A stretch of 64,000 nucleotides of DNA from Thunnus maccoyii (taxonomy: Eukaryota; Chordata; Actinopteri; Scombriformes; Scombridae). The position numbers and the translations under genes were made by a program. Location: NCBI RefSeq assembly GCF_910596095.1, contig NC_056545.1, positions 24,575,067 to 24,639,066 on the forward strand, read 5' to 3'. This document shows, piece by piece, positions 1 to 30,659 of the stretch. The stretch's first letter is position 1; each line of letters starts with the position of its first letter. The notes under the pieces are model-generated. The model was not told the DNA's origin and did not search any database. It saw only the letters and a list, made by a program, of their open reading frames with translations.

Positions 1-3000
1 AATCGAACGGAAAAGAAATAAAAGTTGGTATGAGGAGTTACACCAGGCAACCCTCCCAGCCCATCAGGCCACTGCAACAGAAAAAATTCATTTTGTACAG
101 TGACACGTCTTAGAAGTCAGTGTCTCAAAAATTCAGAACATAGAAAACCACTAAAATAATTTTGAAACTAGATCCAAAATATTCTTTTGAAAAGAATTTA
201 TTTTGATGTACAAAAACAGTCATTTTCTTTTTTTTATTTGCTTTTATAGTTTTTTTTTTATAATAAAAAAAGTTTCAAACACAAGTTTATTGTAGTTCTT
301 ATTTCATTTGTCATTATCATTATTATTATTGATTCATTTATTCTTTTTTTTTTTTTATTCATCTATCAGTGCGATTGTATACCAGTGCAGCTACTGGGTC
401 CAGAGTAAAGAAAACAGGCTTTTTCATCTTTAATGGCATAAAAAATAAGGAAAAATCCATCTTTTATACAAAGTATAACTGCTGGTCTTTAGGGAAAAAA
501 ACATTTATAAACCCATAAAGCTAGGAGGCACACCATGGGATTTTCATTTTTGTAAATTATAGCAATAATACTAATACTAATAATAATAATAATAATAAAC
601 AAAACAAGTAACAACAATTTGCAACCATTTTAAACCATCCTTGATGCCATGAACGGCTTCAGAGACAGACTCAATGAAAATTCATTGAAAAATTGGGTTG
701 CTTAATAAGTCAAGACAGTTGAGAAATCGCACACACAAAAAAAAAAGACATAAAGAACATTTTGTCAATTGCAGGGGTGTTTTTTGGAAGGACAGGAAGC
801 CAGGCCTGAAGAGCAGCATTTGGGCATGGCCGCTGGCATCTTTGGTTCAGTCGAACATACGAAGGTAACATGAGCTTGAGCATTCCACCACGTATGAGAA
901 TGACCACACAAGGAATGCTGAGGCTGAACTCTAACCCTGGTATGGAACCAAAACACACGATCTGCTACAACAAACTACACATGTCGTTCCATAATATCCC
1001 ATGAGGTATCAATGCTTTTAAACAGTTCATCAGTACAGAAACAGAACTATCGTCTGCGTGTTCTACGTAAAACATTAACTCCCAGTATAGGAGATGCTCA
1101 TCTTCGACTTAGGACCTTTCTACTGGTCAACAAATCAAACCATGCCTTTTCAGAGGTCAAACGGATTCAGCAGCTAGAGGAAAACGGAGGATGTGCTCTG
1201 AAGAAAAAAAAAAAAAAAGCAACATCCGACCTTCCGGGAGAGGCAACGATCACTACTACTGCCACTACCTACCGAACGACGCACACATCACACCTTGACA
1301 AACTAGGCCATGAGGTTGGGCCACAGTGTGGGGGAGTAATCGAGGGAAGGAGGTTAACGTGTGACTTCTTGTCCTTTCAAACCTGCAGGGGTGTTGACTT
1401 GCACTGGTAGGAAAAACAAAAAAAACACCTGTTGAACAGATCTGCATATATCAAGGATAGTAAAGGTAACACATGTAGGATTTTCTCTTAACATATCACC
1501 GTTAAATTGCAGTAACGACCACTGACAGTACATTCCATAGCCCCTATGACGTGTTTGCTGCTGGGACTTGTCCTTCTTCATTATATGTGAAAGTATCTGT
1601 TTTTCCCATAGGGAACTGATCCCAAAAAAATCACCCACACTGGACATTATGAGAGCTGGGGCTACTATGTATCGGTGACAGTCACATCCATCAATATTAA
1701 AAATGTGCCGTCATGACCAATTTCACAGCAATACAATAAAAAGAGAAAATCTTACATGTAGCATCTTTAAGTATGATATGATCGATGAGTCCGCATGACC
1801 AGTCACGAGATGTGACCACCCCAATATGAGGTCCGATAGCACCATATTTGTCTTTTAAATCTCTTAACGGTTAATAAGAGTGTCTAAGCCATAGATCAAG
1901 CATATCATGGATAAAACCATAGGTCTCATACTCATACATACATGCAACAAAATACATTGCATGTGTATACAAAGACATATATGTAAAAGAGCATGGTCAA
2001 TTTGGTTTTGCAGCAGAGAAATTCAGGTTGTGCTGTATTAAATGGACCAGGAGATGAAGGCCTGACTGCTCCTCTTTGAAACGTCATGAAGTGTGTAGTG
2101 TATTTTTCTAGAGGCGTGAAACTGTCTCCCCGTGGTTTAAACGACGCCACAGTGCGCCAAATTATTTTAAAGAGAATGTGTTTATGAAGAGGCTTTAAAA
2201 AAAAAAGAAAAAAAAAAGCAAATATTGAGGAGCAGCAGCTGGGTAAGACGTGAGCAAAAACAGGAGACTGCAGGCATACAGGAGCCCCCATATGTCTAAG
2301 AAAGTATTAGCAATAGCATTCAAGTGAGGAAGACACCATCTGGGGTCCTCTCCTACCCTGTGGTGTGAAGATGGAAGTGGGAACAGAGCAAACCACGGGA
2401 CAGAGGAGCACTCAGGAGCAACATCTACTGGTCCATTACTTATTAAATCATTCATTTAAGGCAACACAACTTAAATCTGGGTCATTTCGGGTTACTGTGG
2501 ATGGAGTGCCAAAAGCCCTTGACATTTTGCATAAAGAAAAATAACCTGTCAGTTAGTAAAGGCTGTTACAAAGAAAGTTGTTGGTCAAGTAACCTCTCAA
2601 AAATTCCAGTTAGCAAAACCGAACCCAAAACAAGCGGATCACGTGATGATCCTCGACAGTTCAAAACATTCCGGAGAGTATATCCGACTAACCTAGTGTG
2701 TGTGTGGATGTGACTCACAACAAGTAATATTTGGATGGGAAATGGCTTCTTAAGTCCTTACAAAGCTCTGGCTTTTTTTATTTTTTTTATTTGTAGACCT
2801 CAACTGCAAGCCGCCCCCGGCCCCCCGTGCGGAGATTCCGCTCAGACTAATTCGTCCCTGTCTGCTCTAACTTACTGCCAAACAGCTGACAAAACAGACC
2901 ACATATCAAAACATTTCCTGCGCCGGGGACACGCAGATCAAACGGGATCTCACTGAACAGCAGAGTGTTAGAGGGGGACGGCTTCGACAGCTAAATCCAC

Positions 3001-3772
3001 GAGCTGCATTACTGCAACTCAAGTTTCAGAATCTAAAAAGCACAATGACATGCAGTTCTAAATGACACAAACATGTTGATTACATCACTTCCTTTGTGCG
3101 TCAAGTGGTGTGTCTTCATTCAAAATGACTATTTTTAATACATCATACTTTGTGGACGAGTGACAATGGTTAGCTATAATCCGAAAGGGCAAGACAATGA
3201 TTCCACAAAGACGCAGGCAATATACACCAGACATCAGACAGATGGCTGAAACCGCCGGGTTCGACGAGTATTCAGTGATGCAGCCTTCGCCTGAGGCTGG
3301 CTGGTCTAAGTTTGCATTCAGAGGTTGAACACCCCAACATGTTAAGTGGCACCAAATGCAAACACTTCAAGCCAAACAACTGACCACTCTTACAAAGTGT
3401 GGAATAAAAAGAGAATATGGCTTTAAGTAGTTATAGCATGTCCCTGTCGAGTGACTCCCTGCCAGTAAACTCAGAAACCAACACACATTTGAAAGCATGC
3501 ACTTGTTTTTTTTCTAGGGACCTGTAGTTACGGCTGCTCCCCTTCTCCAATACGGGGAGCTCAGACCCACTTTACAAACATAATCAACAAATCACCTGCA
3601 CAGATGTGATTATCCTCAGACAAAATGGCTTCCTCCGCAGTTACCGTATATTTGAAAAAAGTTTAACCAAAAAAAAAAAAAAAGGGAAGGAAGAGGGAAC
3701 GCCGCTGTGAGCTCTAGCCAAACAAACGCAGTTCAGGGTTAACAGGTTCAACCACAAACACTACAGATACTT

Positions 3773-3792
3773 GGGGGGGGGGGGGGGGGGGG
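3773..3792. repeat. G20 homopolymer in ammecr1 3' UTR
   Basis: Twenty consecutive G residues on the plus strand, read as C20 in the ammecr1 transcript. It is long enough to form G-quadruplex structure on the plus strand and to be unstable in length. Confidence 0.95.
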
Positions 3793-3901
3793 AGGTTTCT
3801 AAAATATCTCAGTGGGGAATCTTTAGGTTAAATCCAATTTCTAATAGACTTTACTGGTTTTCATCTTGTGGCAGACCAATGTCTATATCCACACACAGAA
3901 A

Positions 3902-3926
3902 TACACACACACACACACACACACAC
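3902..3926. repeat. CA dinucleotide microsatellite
   Basis: Uninterrupted AC repeat of about 12 units, 110 bp from the G20 tract. Confidence 0.95.
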
Positions 3927-4635
3927 GATTGTGAGCTCAAACAATAAACAAAACCAGCGAAATGCTGGTCAAAGAGCATCGCAATCCTACAATCTATACT
4001 TTGGAGTATACAGATCCCAGTATATATAGTTCCTACTACAACACTACAGTTTACAAGGCTAAAACAACCTCAACAGTCAACCTTTTTTTTTTTGAGAGGA
4101 ATCAGAATAGAGACGACACAGCCTTTGAGAACTGCAGTTGCCTTGCTACATGGTATACATAATGTCTGGATAGTAAGATAAAGAAAAGGAGGAAAAAAAA
4201 AAAATTAATTTTCTTAGTAAATGTAAAATTGTAGCAAAGCCTAAACAATATAAGCGCAAGACTAATCCACTGTAAGAGACTTCCTTCCATCCACAGAATC
4301 AAACACCTGATTAGGTTTGCTGAAAAGATTAATAAAATCTAGTATTTGTTAAATTTTCAAAAATATGAATGAAGGGGGTTATAGATATAGGTATACATAT
4401 GCTGCAAAAACTTAACCACAGGCAAAGAAAACGAAAAATGTGGATTTCTTCCCATAATCAAATGATGCTTCGTTGCCACCCGTTGCCATGTCAACGTCTG
4501 GGAGACGGCCAGCATGGCAACGGAAACTATCATCATAAAATGGTACAGTAGTAGAAATAGCTAGACCAGGAGGGGGCAGGCTCTCCTGGGAAAAGGTCCG
4601 CGGAGAGGTCCAATGATTGGTCATGCGGCTCGCTG

Positions 4636-11003
<6,368 letters not shown>

Positions 11004-12180
11004 AACCGTCACCGCGGGAAGGGTGGGGGGGAACGCCGACCAGACGTAGAAATCCCACTGCGTTGATGCGTATGACGGACAATACTCCACTTTCACTCTT
11101 TTATTTTTTTGTCGGACGACGAAATAACCGATGTGGTGAGAAGACTGCAATGTCACCCTAGCGTTGCCTTTAAAAATGCGTGACTTCGCTACGCAAAATC
11201 CATAGCTTGACAAGCGTTTTTTCCTTGAGTAGTCAGCCAGTCCAGCTTTGGACAACGGTGTTCCCAGTGGATCACCGATAACGTCAAGTCCCAGTCAAAT
11301 ATTCACCCCTTCCCTAACACGACACCATCCGAGGCGATCTCAATAAGTTCCCCACTCAAACATACAAGTTCAGGGAGTGCACAGTCCGAGCAGGCCGCAG
11401 ATGACAGTATCCAGGCGGTCCAGATGTGAAGCCGACAGCCAGTGCGCTGTAGCCCCGCAGCACACCTCTCCAAGTGGAAGCCGGGAGCTGGAGTACGCAG
11501 GACCCATAAGCTTCAGCACAAATTGCGCACAATGCCTTGGACAACGTAGCGTCTCATTGCACCAGCTTGTTTGCCACTGCCTCACGGACTTCTAATTACA
11601 GAACAGGCCCAGTATGTTGGAAGTCCAGACGCTGGGGTAACGCAGAGTAAAATGGCATCTGACAATGCGGGGCTGGCATGGCACAATGAAACGCGTCAGC
11701 GCCGAGCAAGTCATTTCAGTAACGTTAGCCCACAGTTTGCACCTGCATGATGTCTGCTCTTGGACCTGGTTGATATAAAAATCTCAATAACACCCCCGCG
11801 TCAAATGTAGAGCTGAAAGTTTTCAGCGTAGGTTTGTTTGGAGGTTGTCATCCGTTTATGGGGATACATATAGAAGAGCATTCTAGTCCGTGAGCCGTGA
11901 GAAATCCTCCGGGTTTGGCCGCCCTCGCTCCGCACCCGTCTCTCAGCTGCTACCATTCAGTGCTGTTCGGGTAAAAGCCCTGTGATCAGTCCGTGGGCAC
12001 GCAGGCATCGGTGTCGTCGGCACGCCGGAACCGGATTCAGGAAAATGTATTGCGCCCACTTGCTACACATTATGCGTAACTTCTGGGGTATCAAATGTGC
12101 AATTCAGAAGAAATATACGGTGCTCTGAAAGCGTGCGCGCTCATGACGTTTATGCGCGCGTTAGCGTGCGTGCATGAAAA
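11004..12180 (-). promoter_or_regulatory. ammecr1: ammecr1 5' UTR and CpG-rich promoter region
   Basis: The sequence upstream of the ammecr1 start is clearly richer in G+C and CpG than its surroundings, and the CpG-rich block continues from exon 1. The frame of the ATG stays open upstream to about 11255, but the composition there is not protein-like, so it is treated as 5' UTR. No TATA box stands out; a dispersed CpG-island promoter is likely. The exact start of transcription cannot be placed. Confidence 0.45.
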
Positions 12181-15100
12181 AGTATCCCTGTCTATTAGAT
12201 GACCAGACTATTGTTTTTCTCTGCGCTTTTTATAAATTTCCCACTTAATTGTAAATAGATGCTGAATTGATTTGTCTGTATTTCACTGAATGATGTGTCC
12301 TTGAAAAGCTGACTATAAGCACTCTCTCTCTCTAAATAGTCCCTGAATAAGTAATGTGTCATTTTGTTTTCACTCTGAATGGACAATATGTCATTTTATA
12401 CACATCATATCGCTTGTTTTCAGGGCTGCTATTAGACATATAGGCCTCATGGCCACAGCTCATCTGACCCTAAAACAACAGATACTAATCTGCAGCAAAT
12501 GTCGCCTGTCCAGCTCCCGTGCCTCTTAGTCAGAAATGATTTAAGAGAGCGATGAGCATTGTTTAAATGTCAGTGATACACATGTTAGGATCAGCTGATG
12601 ATGATCGTGTCCTGACTCATGATGCTGGGCAGAGAAAATGAAAACACTGTATGCCTGATTTAGTGTAATGTTGCCGGGGTGGGTTTCATGGGTGCAGGAG
12701 ATCTTGATTTTTAGATGTTAAACCTGCAGCTCATGGTGCTGGGTTTAGGGTGCACATTTATCATCTAAACATCTAGATATTTAAATCATTAAATTTATTT
12801 AAGTTTCCCTCCCCTCCCATGCATTCATAATACTGAGGCCCATATGAAATCAGACTCACACACTCAGATCTAAATTTGGCTGACTGCTGAAGTCAGTCTG
12901 GAAGCATTTTCCTCCTGTAATACATATTCAAGGCTCACAAGACTTTGACAGTTGTTTTTCCCATACACATTTTTCAATTGAATTTATGGGGATTTCTTTT
13001 AGATTTGTGGTCCAAAACTTAGGCAAAGCTGCATACTTTGTAAAAAGAAAAAATGAGAGGCCAAAACAGTTCATAGTGTACAAACGATCATCAGACTTTA
13101 AACTTATCTGATTCAAGTACCTCAGAGGACGGTGCTTCCTCGAAGTCTCTCTGTTGCCCAACATTTAAAGTCTGGCTGGCAGTAGAGAACAGGGTGATTA
13201 TGATAAAGTTGAGCCTAATATCCTCAATGCTATTTGCTTTATGTGTGGTGTTGATTCTCATAACAGGACCAGTGCCAATGAAAGTGATGTAAATGTCTGC
13301 AGTACCGCAGTGCCAAAAAAAGAAAAAGTGCTTTTATTAAACGTTACTATGCATTCAGTGCCCACCAGCATTGTCTTTACCCCCATTTACTCTCAAGTGC
13401 AGACACATTTGAGTTCATTATCTGGGTCAGAGTGGTAAGCAGTAACCCATAGACACCCCTCTCTTAAAGTGCCTCATGCCTTACACAGCATGCAGCCTCA
13501 AGCCTGGTTTAAAATTTACAACTAATTATTGTAGGCCCTTGAAGATACTGCATAGTGGCTATCCAAGCATTCGCCTGGTAACAGCCCCCTTGGGCAGACT
13601 CAAGTACATTTTAGGATAAACAACATTAGTTAAAGCAAAGGTTTGTCGTAGCCTTAAATCATCATTCTACTGCATTAATCACTTGGACAGTCCACTACTC
13701 TATTTTCTGTAGAACTTTGTTGGGAAATTAATCTGGAAGGCACGGAAATTGATACAGTAACTGATCGGCTGACATGCTTTTATTTGTTTTAGACTAATTA
13801 TGCTTTTGATTGCATTGTATTAAAAAGACAAACAGACAACAAAGCCCTTGAAAATGATTGCACCACTTCTTCCCAGATTACATCCATCACCTGTACTGTA
13901 TGAATAGTAATATGAATGTAAAAGCTGTAGCAGCAGGGTCAACACTCATATGGTTTTCATTATCTGAGAAGGTTGTTCTGAGATTATTTAAATGGATGTT
14001 GTGGTACTGTGCAGACTAAAATAGTGACAATAAAATGTTGTAATATGATATCTGGAACTGTCAAACCATACATGTCATTCTACTTTAAAATATGAGTGAA
14101 CTGAATAATATGGAACATGTCCTCACTGGTGGTGACATTACAATAAGATATACAATATTGTGGCTTTATCGTCACATTCAGCATCTGAAATTTGCTGTGT
14201 CACAGTCGCTCTATTTAAAACTCAGCAGTCAAATAAATAGCGCTGTTAAGTTATGGAGTCTATAGATTAATCAGCTCTTATATGGAATTTGAGCAAAGTG
14301 CGAACTTTTCAATAACAAATATCTGTACCTGAATACTCAAATGCAACTGATATACAGTAGATTACAGTTCTTTTGATCAGACGTTAATTTTCACAGATAA
14401 AGGCGAAACTCCATTATAGATCGTTTAGCTTAGCAGAGCATGAAGCTGGTATGTACACACAGCTTAGTGCAGCCGAGCGGACTGTATTCTTGACAAAACC
14501 CCATTCATGCAACCATTGGATTTTAGGTATGGGTGATGTCATTGCAATGCAGTCCCCCCCATCCAGATTATCTTTTGAAACTACAACAGGAAAGGGGCGA
14601 GCAGGCTGAATTTCCTCCCTTTCCAGCAACTGTATAAGAATGTGCACTGCTGTTCAAGGTCTGGGTGGGTTTAAGTAAGCCAAATGGGCTGGGCTGAGGG
14701 CGTTTATTGTTCCTTCTGTAATCTTCCTATTCAAGAAAAAGTCTGACGTGTAATCATTATTTAGTGGATATACGTATATGGAGAGAATTGACTGGTTTGT
14801 TCCATTCATTCACTGTCTGTTCTATTCTTGGGAGCAGGGACAATCTGGTATGTTGTTATTAAGCCTTGTGGTGGAATTTCCCGCAGCGGCAGGACTCCAC
14901 TGGCCTCTGAGACAACGTGTGCAGTAGCTGACTGACAGAAAGTGAGACACAATGAAAATTCAAATAGACAGAAAGTTTGGTAAAACCTTACAGGCACTTC
15001 AAAAAGTCAGAAAATACAAAATAACACTATGATTGGACTGAATGTGGGGTCAACCACATACTTCTTGGTTGAGAAGGAGTAGAATATTCATGATATTTTT

Positions 15101-15289
15101 ACTTCTCGCAAGCACAAAATGGCCATAGATATCAGTAGGGTTCTGGTAAATCCACACTAATGACTATTACTTCTCTCTTCTCCTGCTGGGATTCATAGAT
15201 TTCAAAACATCACTTATCAAATAATATTGAATTTTTGCACAAAATCTCTCCACCCACTGGAATTGCAAGACCCCCCCTGCCTTGTCACA
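12181..15289. other. intergenic, no gene seen
   Basis: AT-rich sequence between the ammecr1 promoter and the LINE block. No exon with splice signals or recognisable protein was found; short ORFs on both strands look like chance. Confidence 0.5.
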
Positions 15290-15440
15290 GTTTCAATGTA
15301 TATCGTTAATTATTGTGTGTAATATATAATTATTGTGTATTGTTGTGTATGACGTGTGTTGTCTTATATGCCAGTGCCAAAGATAAATTTCCATTTCATG
15401 TAAATTTAATGGACAATAAAGTAGTCTGAATCTGAATTTC
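15290..15440 (+). repeat. LINE-tail-like fragment
   Basis: The stretch ends in GACAATAAAGT followed by a short TCTGAATCTGAAT repeat, the usual form of a teleost LINE 3' end with a microsatellite tail. No coding part is attached. The family is not determined. Confidence 0.35.
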
Positions 15441-15949
15441 AACCACTCTGTGATAGGTGATAAAAGATAATCAATGTGATGGTTATAAATGCCAATGACC
15501 AGTATCTAGACATTTTATTACAAAATTTTGCAACATGCTATATCACATGCCCACGAAATACTTCTGTGTGCTCTCACAGCTCATCCATTCATCCTGTGAA
15601 AATGTGACTTCATTGTTTGTACGTGGGGTTTAACAGCATCTGTCACAGGAGGGGTGGAGGCTGAGCCAGACATCTGTGTTGGAGAGGATAAGCTCTATCA
15701 ATGTTCCTGCAGTTCCCAGCGGTCGCAAGGTCACAACAGTGCTGTGAGTGCTCGTTTGTCCTATGCATTCAATAAATCCTCATCCTGTAGCATGTACTGG
15801 CAGGACAAAAAACTGGATGCAGGAGAAACATTTCGGTGATACTTATGTGTACCAATATATATATAGCAATATATAGCAAATTGCAATATAATTTATGTTT
15901 GTATATATTTTAATTTGTCTCTCTCATCTTTCTCTTTTCTTCCCCTTTT

Positions 15950-17830
15950 TATAATTGAAAATATTTTATTAAGTACTCTAACTGGAACCAAATCAAATTT
16001 ATTTCTTCATAGCATATTTCATACAATGCAATCTCAATGCACACCACACATTTGTACATATTTAAATACATATATACATATAACTCTATATAATGATATA
16101 AATAATTCATCCCCTTCCCACACACACAAACAGACATATGTCTGTGCAACACACCCACTCGCATACACCCAAAGAGAGAAAGTGAGAGAGGCAGACATAC
16201 AGATGGAGGCACTAGCTAGCCGTAGGCCAGAGAGAACAGGTAGGTCTTAGCTTGCTTTTAAACGATGACACAGTTGTGGTACATCTTATATTATCAGGCA
16301 GTTTGTTCCAGAGATTGGGCCCATAATGACTCAATGTCACCATATTGACTTCTGATCATGGGTATAGTTAGGAGACTAGTGTCTGATGATCTGAGGGTTT
16401 GTAAGCAGTGAGAAGGTCAGAGATGTATTTAGGAGCTCGACCATTATGTGATTTGTAAGCAGTGAGCAGTATTTTTGAAGCCAATTCTGTATTTTATCAG
16501 AAGCCGGTGAAGTGATCTAAGTCCTGAAGTAATATGTTCAGTTTTTCTTGTCCCAGTGATACTGGTGATACTAATGTGCAACATTTTGGATGAGCTAGAG
16601 CCATTACAGTAGTCTAGCCTAGAGGAGATGAGTGCATGAACCAGTTTTTCAGGGTCTGACAGAAACAAGATGGATTTAACTTTGGAAATATTTTTTAAGT
16701 GGTAAAATTCTGTCCTAGTTATACTTGTAATGTGGCGTGCGAAGTTGAGTTTTGAATCCAAGATAACACCTAGATTTCTAACCTGCTCACTGGGTTTCAG
16801 CGAGATCAGTTTGGAGCTGATCTACTCTCTCTGACCTCTAGTGCCTACCACAAATATCTCAGTCTTGTCTTTGTTTAGTTGCAGAAAGTTTTTGGTCATC
16901 CAGATTTTAATGTCACTGATACATTTTACAGGTTAATTTAAAGGGCTGAGGTTGTCATGGAAAAGTGAAATATACAATTGTTTATCATCAGCATATGAAT
17001 GGTAAGATACATTGTGCTTCTTTATGATGGAACCAAGTGGCAGCATATATAGATTAAACAGTAATGGACCTAGAACTGAGCCTTGTGGGATCCCACAACA
17101 GGTGTTGAAGTTGCCAGATTTAAAGTTGCCAAGAGACACAGTGAATATCCTGTCTGTTAGATTGGAGGAGAGCCAGTTAATGACACGGCCAGATAAGCCA
17201 ACTGAGTTTTCTAATCTACTGAGTAAAATGTCGTGATCAACAGTGTCAAAGGCTGCAGTCAGTTCTAATGATATTAAAATGGAAAGTTTGTTTGCAGCAC
17301 TGTTGATCTTCAGATCATTGACTACTTTATAAGCGCTGCTTCAGTGCTGTGGTTAGTCCTAAAACCAGATTGATACACATCATACGGATTGTGGATTGAT
17401 AAGTAACTATGCAGCTGTTTGTAGACAGCCTTTTCAAGTATTTCACTAAGAAAAGGGATATTGGAGATTGATCTGTAATTGCTAATCACAGATGGGTCTA
17501 AGTTGTTCTTTTTCAGTAATGGTGTAATTATAGCATGCTTGAGGGAAGAGGGGAAGACTCCTGATTGTAGAGAACTGTTAATGTTCATTATGTCAGGTGA
17601 CAGGTGGTGGAATACACTTTTAAAAAATTTGTGGGAACTGGGTCAAGGGAGCAGGTGGAGGAGTTGCTGTATCACCTCTGCTAGATCATTAGAGGTAATA
17701 GGTGAACAATTACACATTGTGCCCACGGTGGTGTGATGATGTAGGGGCAGAGACAGGCCAGATCCATCAGTACATGTAATCGTTAGATTTTTTTTTTCTT
17801 TTTTCACTGCCTTTAGTGTTGCCATCTGCT
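15950..17830 (-). mobile_element. L2/CR1-type LINE, 5'-truncated and frameshifted
   Basis: The minus strand encodes pieces of a non-LTR reverse transcriptase, broken by stops and frameshifts. 17588-17322 carries the fingers region, including QSGFRTNHSTEAALIK. 17139-16933 carries CGIPQGSVLGPLLFNLYM followed by the catalytic YADD. 16761-16444 carries the thumb and C-terminal part, including SSRLDYCNG. The probable 3' tail near 15990 contains AATAAATTTGATTTG. Motif order and wording fit the L2/CR1 group abundant in fish. No endonuclease domain was found upstream, so the copy is 5'-truncated and inactive. Confidence 0.8.
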
Positions 17831-17959
17831 GTGTTGCTGTGCATGTGACAATAAAATAAATGTGACAATAAAAGCTTGAATAGCATTGTGGAGTAATTTC
17901 TGGAAATATTAATGCAGCTTTTCAGATGCACACAAATGCAATGGTGGTCCACGCTCTGA

Positions 17960-18180
17960 CTTCTGCCACTATTGCCTGCTACGCTCTCTCTTCCCTGCAG
18001 AAACCTTGTCATCACTTTATCTGGACTCAGCTGTTTTCTCCTCTGGCTCCCAGTGTAATGACCTTTCTCATCTAGCCAGAACAGAAGAGTCACTTCCCAT
18101 TTTCCATTGTAGGCTGAAAACTCATCTCATCAAGAGGGATGTCATGTCGCCCACTCAACTTCAGTTCTGATCTGAGCTTT
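17960..18180 (+). repeat. possible LINE reverse-transcriptase end fragment
   Basis: The plus-strand frame gives a peptide ending HCRLKTHLIKRD, which resembles the C-terminal portion of fish LINE ORF2 proteins. It is on the opposite strand from the neighbouring L2 copy. Weak evidence; no boundaries or tail found. Confidence 0.25.
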
Positions 18181-18417
18181 TTATTTCTTCACTCTACCCC
18201 ACATCCTTGTCTTGGTTGTTTTATTGGTGATCTGAGAAATGGTGCTTATTCCTTTAATTGCCTTTATTGCTATTGACATGGATAGTTTCAACAAGGAAGC
18301 TCCCAACACATTTATCTTTGAATCTACAAATATTAAAGGTGTAAGAATGATTTTTAAAAAGGTTTTGTACTACAAAATTTGTACTAACACTGTGTTTTTT
18401 CTTTTCTCCTGTAGAGG

Positions 18418-18541
18418 TCAGTAATGAAGCCCAGCTGCGTCGGCTCTGCCACAAAATTACGGGTAGAAGAAGAAGGAGGAGGCGGAGCTGCGTGTTTGAA
18501 AGTGGCGGGCAGCAACAACATTCATTTCAAAGATATTGGTG
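18418..18541 (+). promoter_or_regulatory. kif4: kif4 non-coding first exon and core promoter
   Basis: A GC-rich island ending in a strong splice donor (GTGAGT from 18542) lies 1.3 kb upstream of the kif4 start codon, and the coding exon begins after an acceptor at 19875-19876. TTTGAA at 18495-18500, followed at once by AGTGGCGGGC, matches a cell-cycle homology region next to an E2F-like site, the arrangement that lets the DREAM/MuvB complexes restrict transcription to G2/M. This fits the known mitotic expression of KIF4. The transcription start itself is not fixed by the sequence. Confidence 0.5.
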
Positions 18542-19898
18542 TGAGTACACGGGTAAAGGACAAAAAAATCAAGTTAAACAGTCATTTCAGAGTAAACGGT
18601 TCGTTAAGGGTGTCTAATGTTAGTCCTGTCGACTGTCAGATCCGTTGAATACGTGTTTCGTGATATTTAAACGATTGCACTGGAGGAAACTCAAAGAGGT
18701 AACTTAACGTCTTGCTAATAACTGCTGCTAGTTAACGTTACGTTGACGCCAATTATCATTTCTCAGCCAGGTTGGAAGCGGTTTATTTTGCCATTGATAC
18801 ACTGATAAAAATGCACCTTAACAACCGCTAACCATGAAGTTGGCAATGTTAACTTCTTTTGCAAGTCTTCATTGATATAACACTAAATGTCAGGTAATGT
18901 TATAGCGCTAGCGTTAGCTTTGTCGTTCGTATCCTGGCGACCTGTTGAGTTTACGGTGAAAGGGAGAATCCAGGACTACAACTGTTTAACATTATTGCAC
19001 AGTTCGGTTTTGACCAGTCTATCTGAAAGTGAGATGTGTGCACATGATGTCAGACAAATCCTGGAGCTGCTCCACAGACATTGAATAATGGCTCATCTCT
19101 TTGGCATGACGACCATAACAACAGGATGGTGATTTTACTAAGATGTGGGCCGTTTATTGATTTAACAAGTGAGAGACATACTCTCAAATGAAAGTCATTT
19201 GGATGTAACCTCTCATTTTTAAAGAGTGAGCCAGCTCAGTGACAGTGAACCAAATTTGAAAAGCGTCTTTTTTACGTTATGAAATGTGTAGACAGTTAGG
19301 TTATCTACATTTGTAAACACTAACCTTTCTGTTTAAAATCATTTGAGAAGCGCGATGTGTTCACTGAACACATTTCGTCTGTTAATGAGATTTTATTACA
19401 CTTTATTGACGTCCAAGTAATGCAGATATACCACATTAATGTACACAACATTCCACCTTTATATTGTTATAGTGATGTCATGTTTAATGGAGGCAAAAAT
19501 AGTTAACGTTAACTAGGTTTTGTTATCTTATGTTGGCATCATACATTTAAAAAGTCAACATCAACTGTTTGTGCAATTGTTTAGCTCTCTCTTTTTTGCA
19601 ATATGTCTTTAAATTAACACTTAACTGTTTACATGATGTTTCATTACTCATGTCAGCACGGATAATAAACCTTATCTTTTAAAATAATGGGGATCACTGT
19701 AGCTCCATCTGCCATTGCAGTCAGAGTTAATGCTGTCTAATTTTAATGTTATCTCTTATTGAAAATTAAAGTTTAACAAAGTCAGCTGTTAGTTTGTAGC
19801 ATGCTAGTTGGTCACATTATAGGGCTAATATTACTTGGCTTATTAATGATACCTCTTCTGTTTCTTTTATTATCAAGTATTAATTGGAATCTTGCACC

Positions 19899-30659
<10,761 letters not shown>

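Larger units (their letters stand above)
1..4635 (-). other. ammecr1: ammecr1 3' untranslated region (runs off window)
   Basis: This is the sequence after the ammecr1 stop codon on the minus strand, with no supported coding exon. It holds many short A/T runs, a G20 tract and a CA repeat. Minus-strand AATAAA hexamers occur near 337-342, 233-238 and 197-202, so the transcript could end near the left edge or beyond it. The true 3' end cannot be fixed from sequence alone; mammalian AMMECR1 also has a multi-kilobase 3' UTR. ORFs in this stretch look like chance. Confidence 0.6.

Noticed and set aside
1012-1410. 132-codon plus-strand ORF at the left end
   Set aside because: Low-complexity Lys run, no recognisable motif, lies antisense in the ammecr1 3' UTR; likely chance.
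11004-11255. In-frame upstream extension of ammecr1 to an ATG at 11255
   Set aside because: The translation is not protein-like and has no family counterpart; the MGRKRCV start fits the paralogue, so this is treated as 5' UTR.
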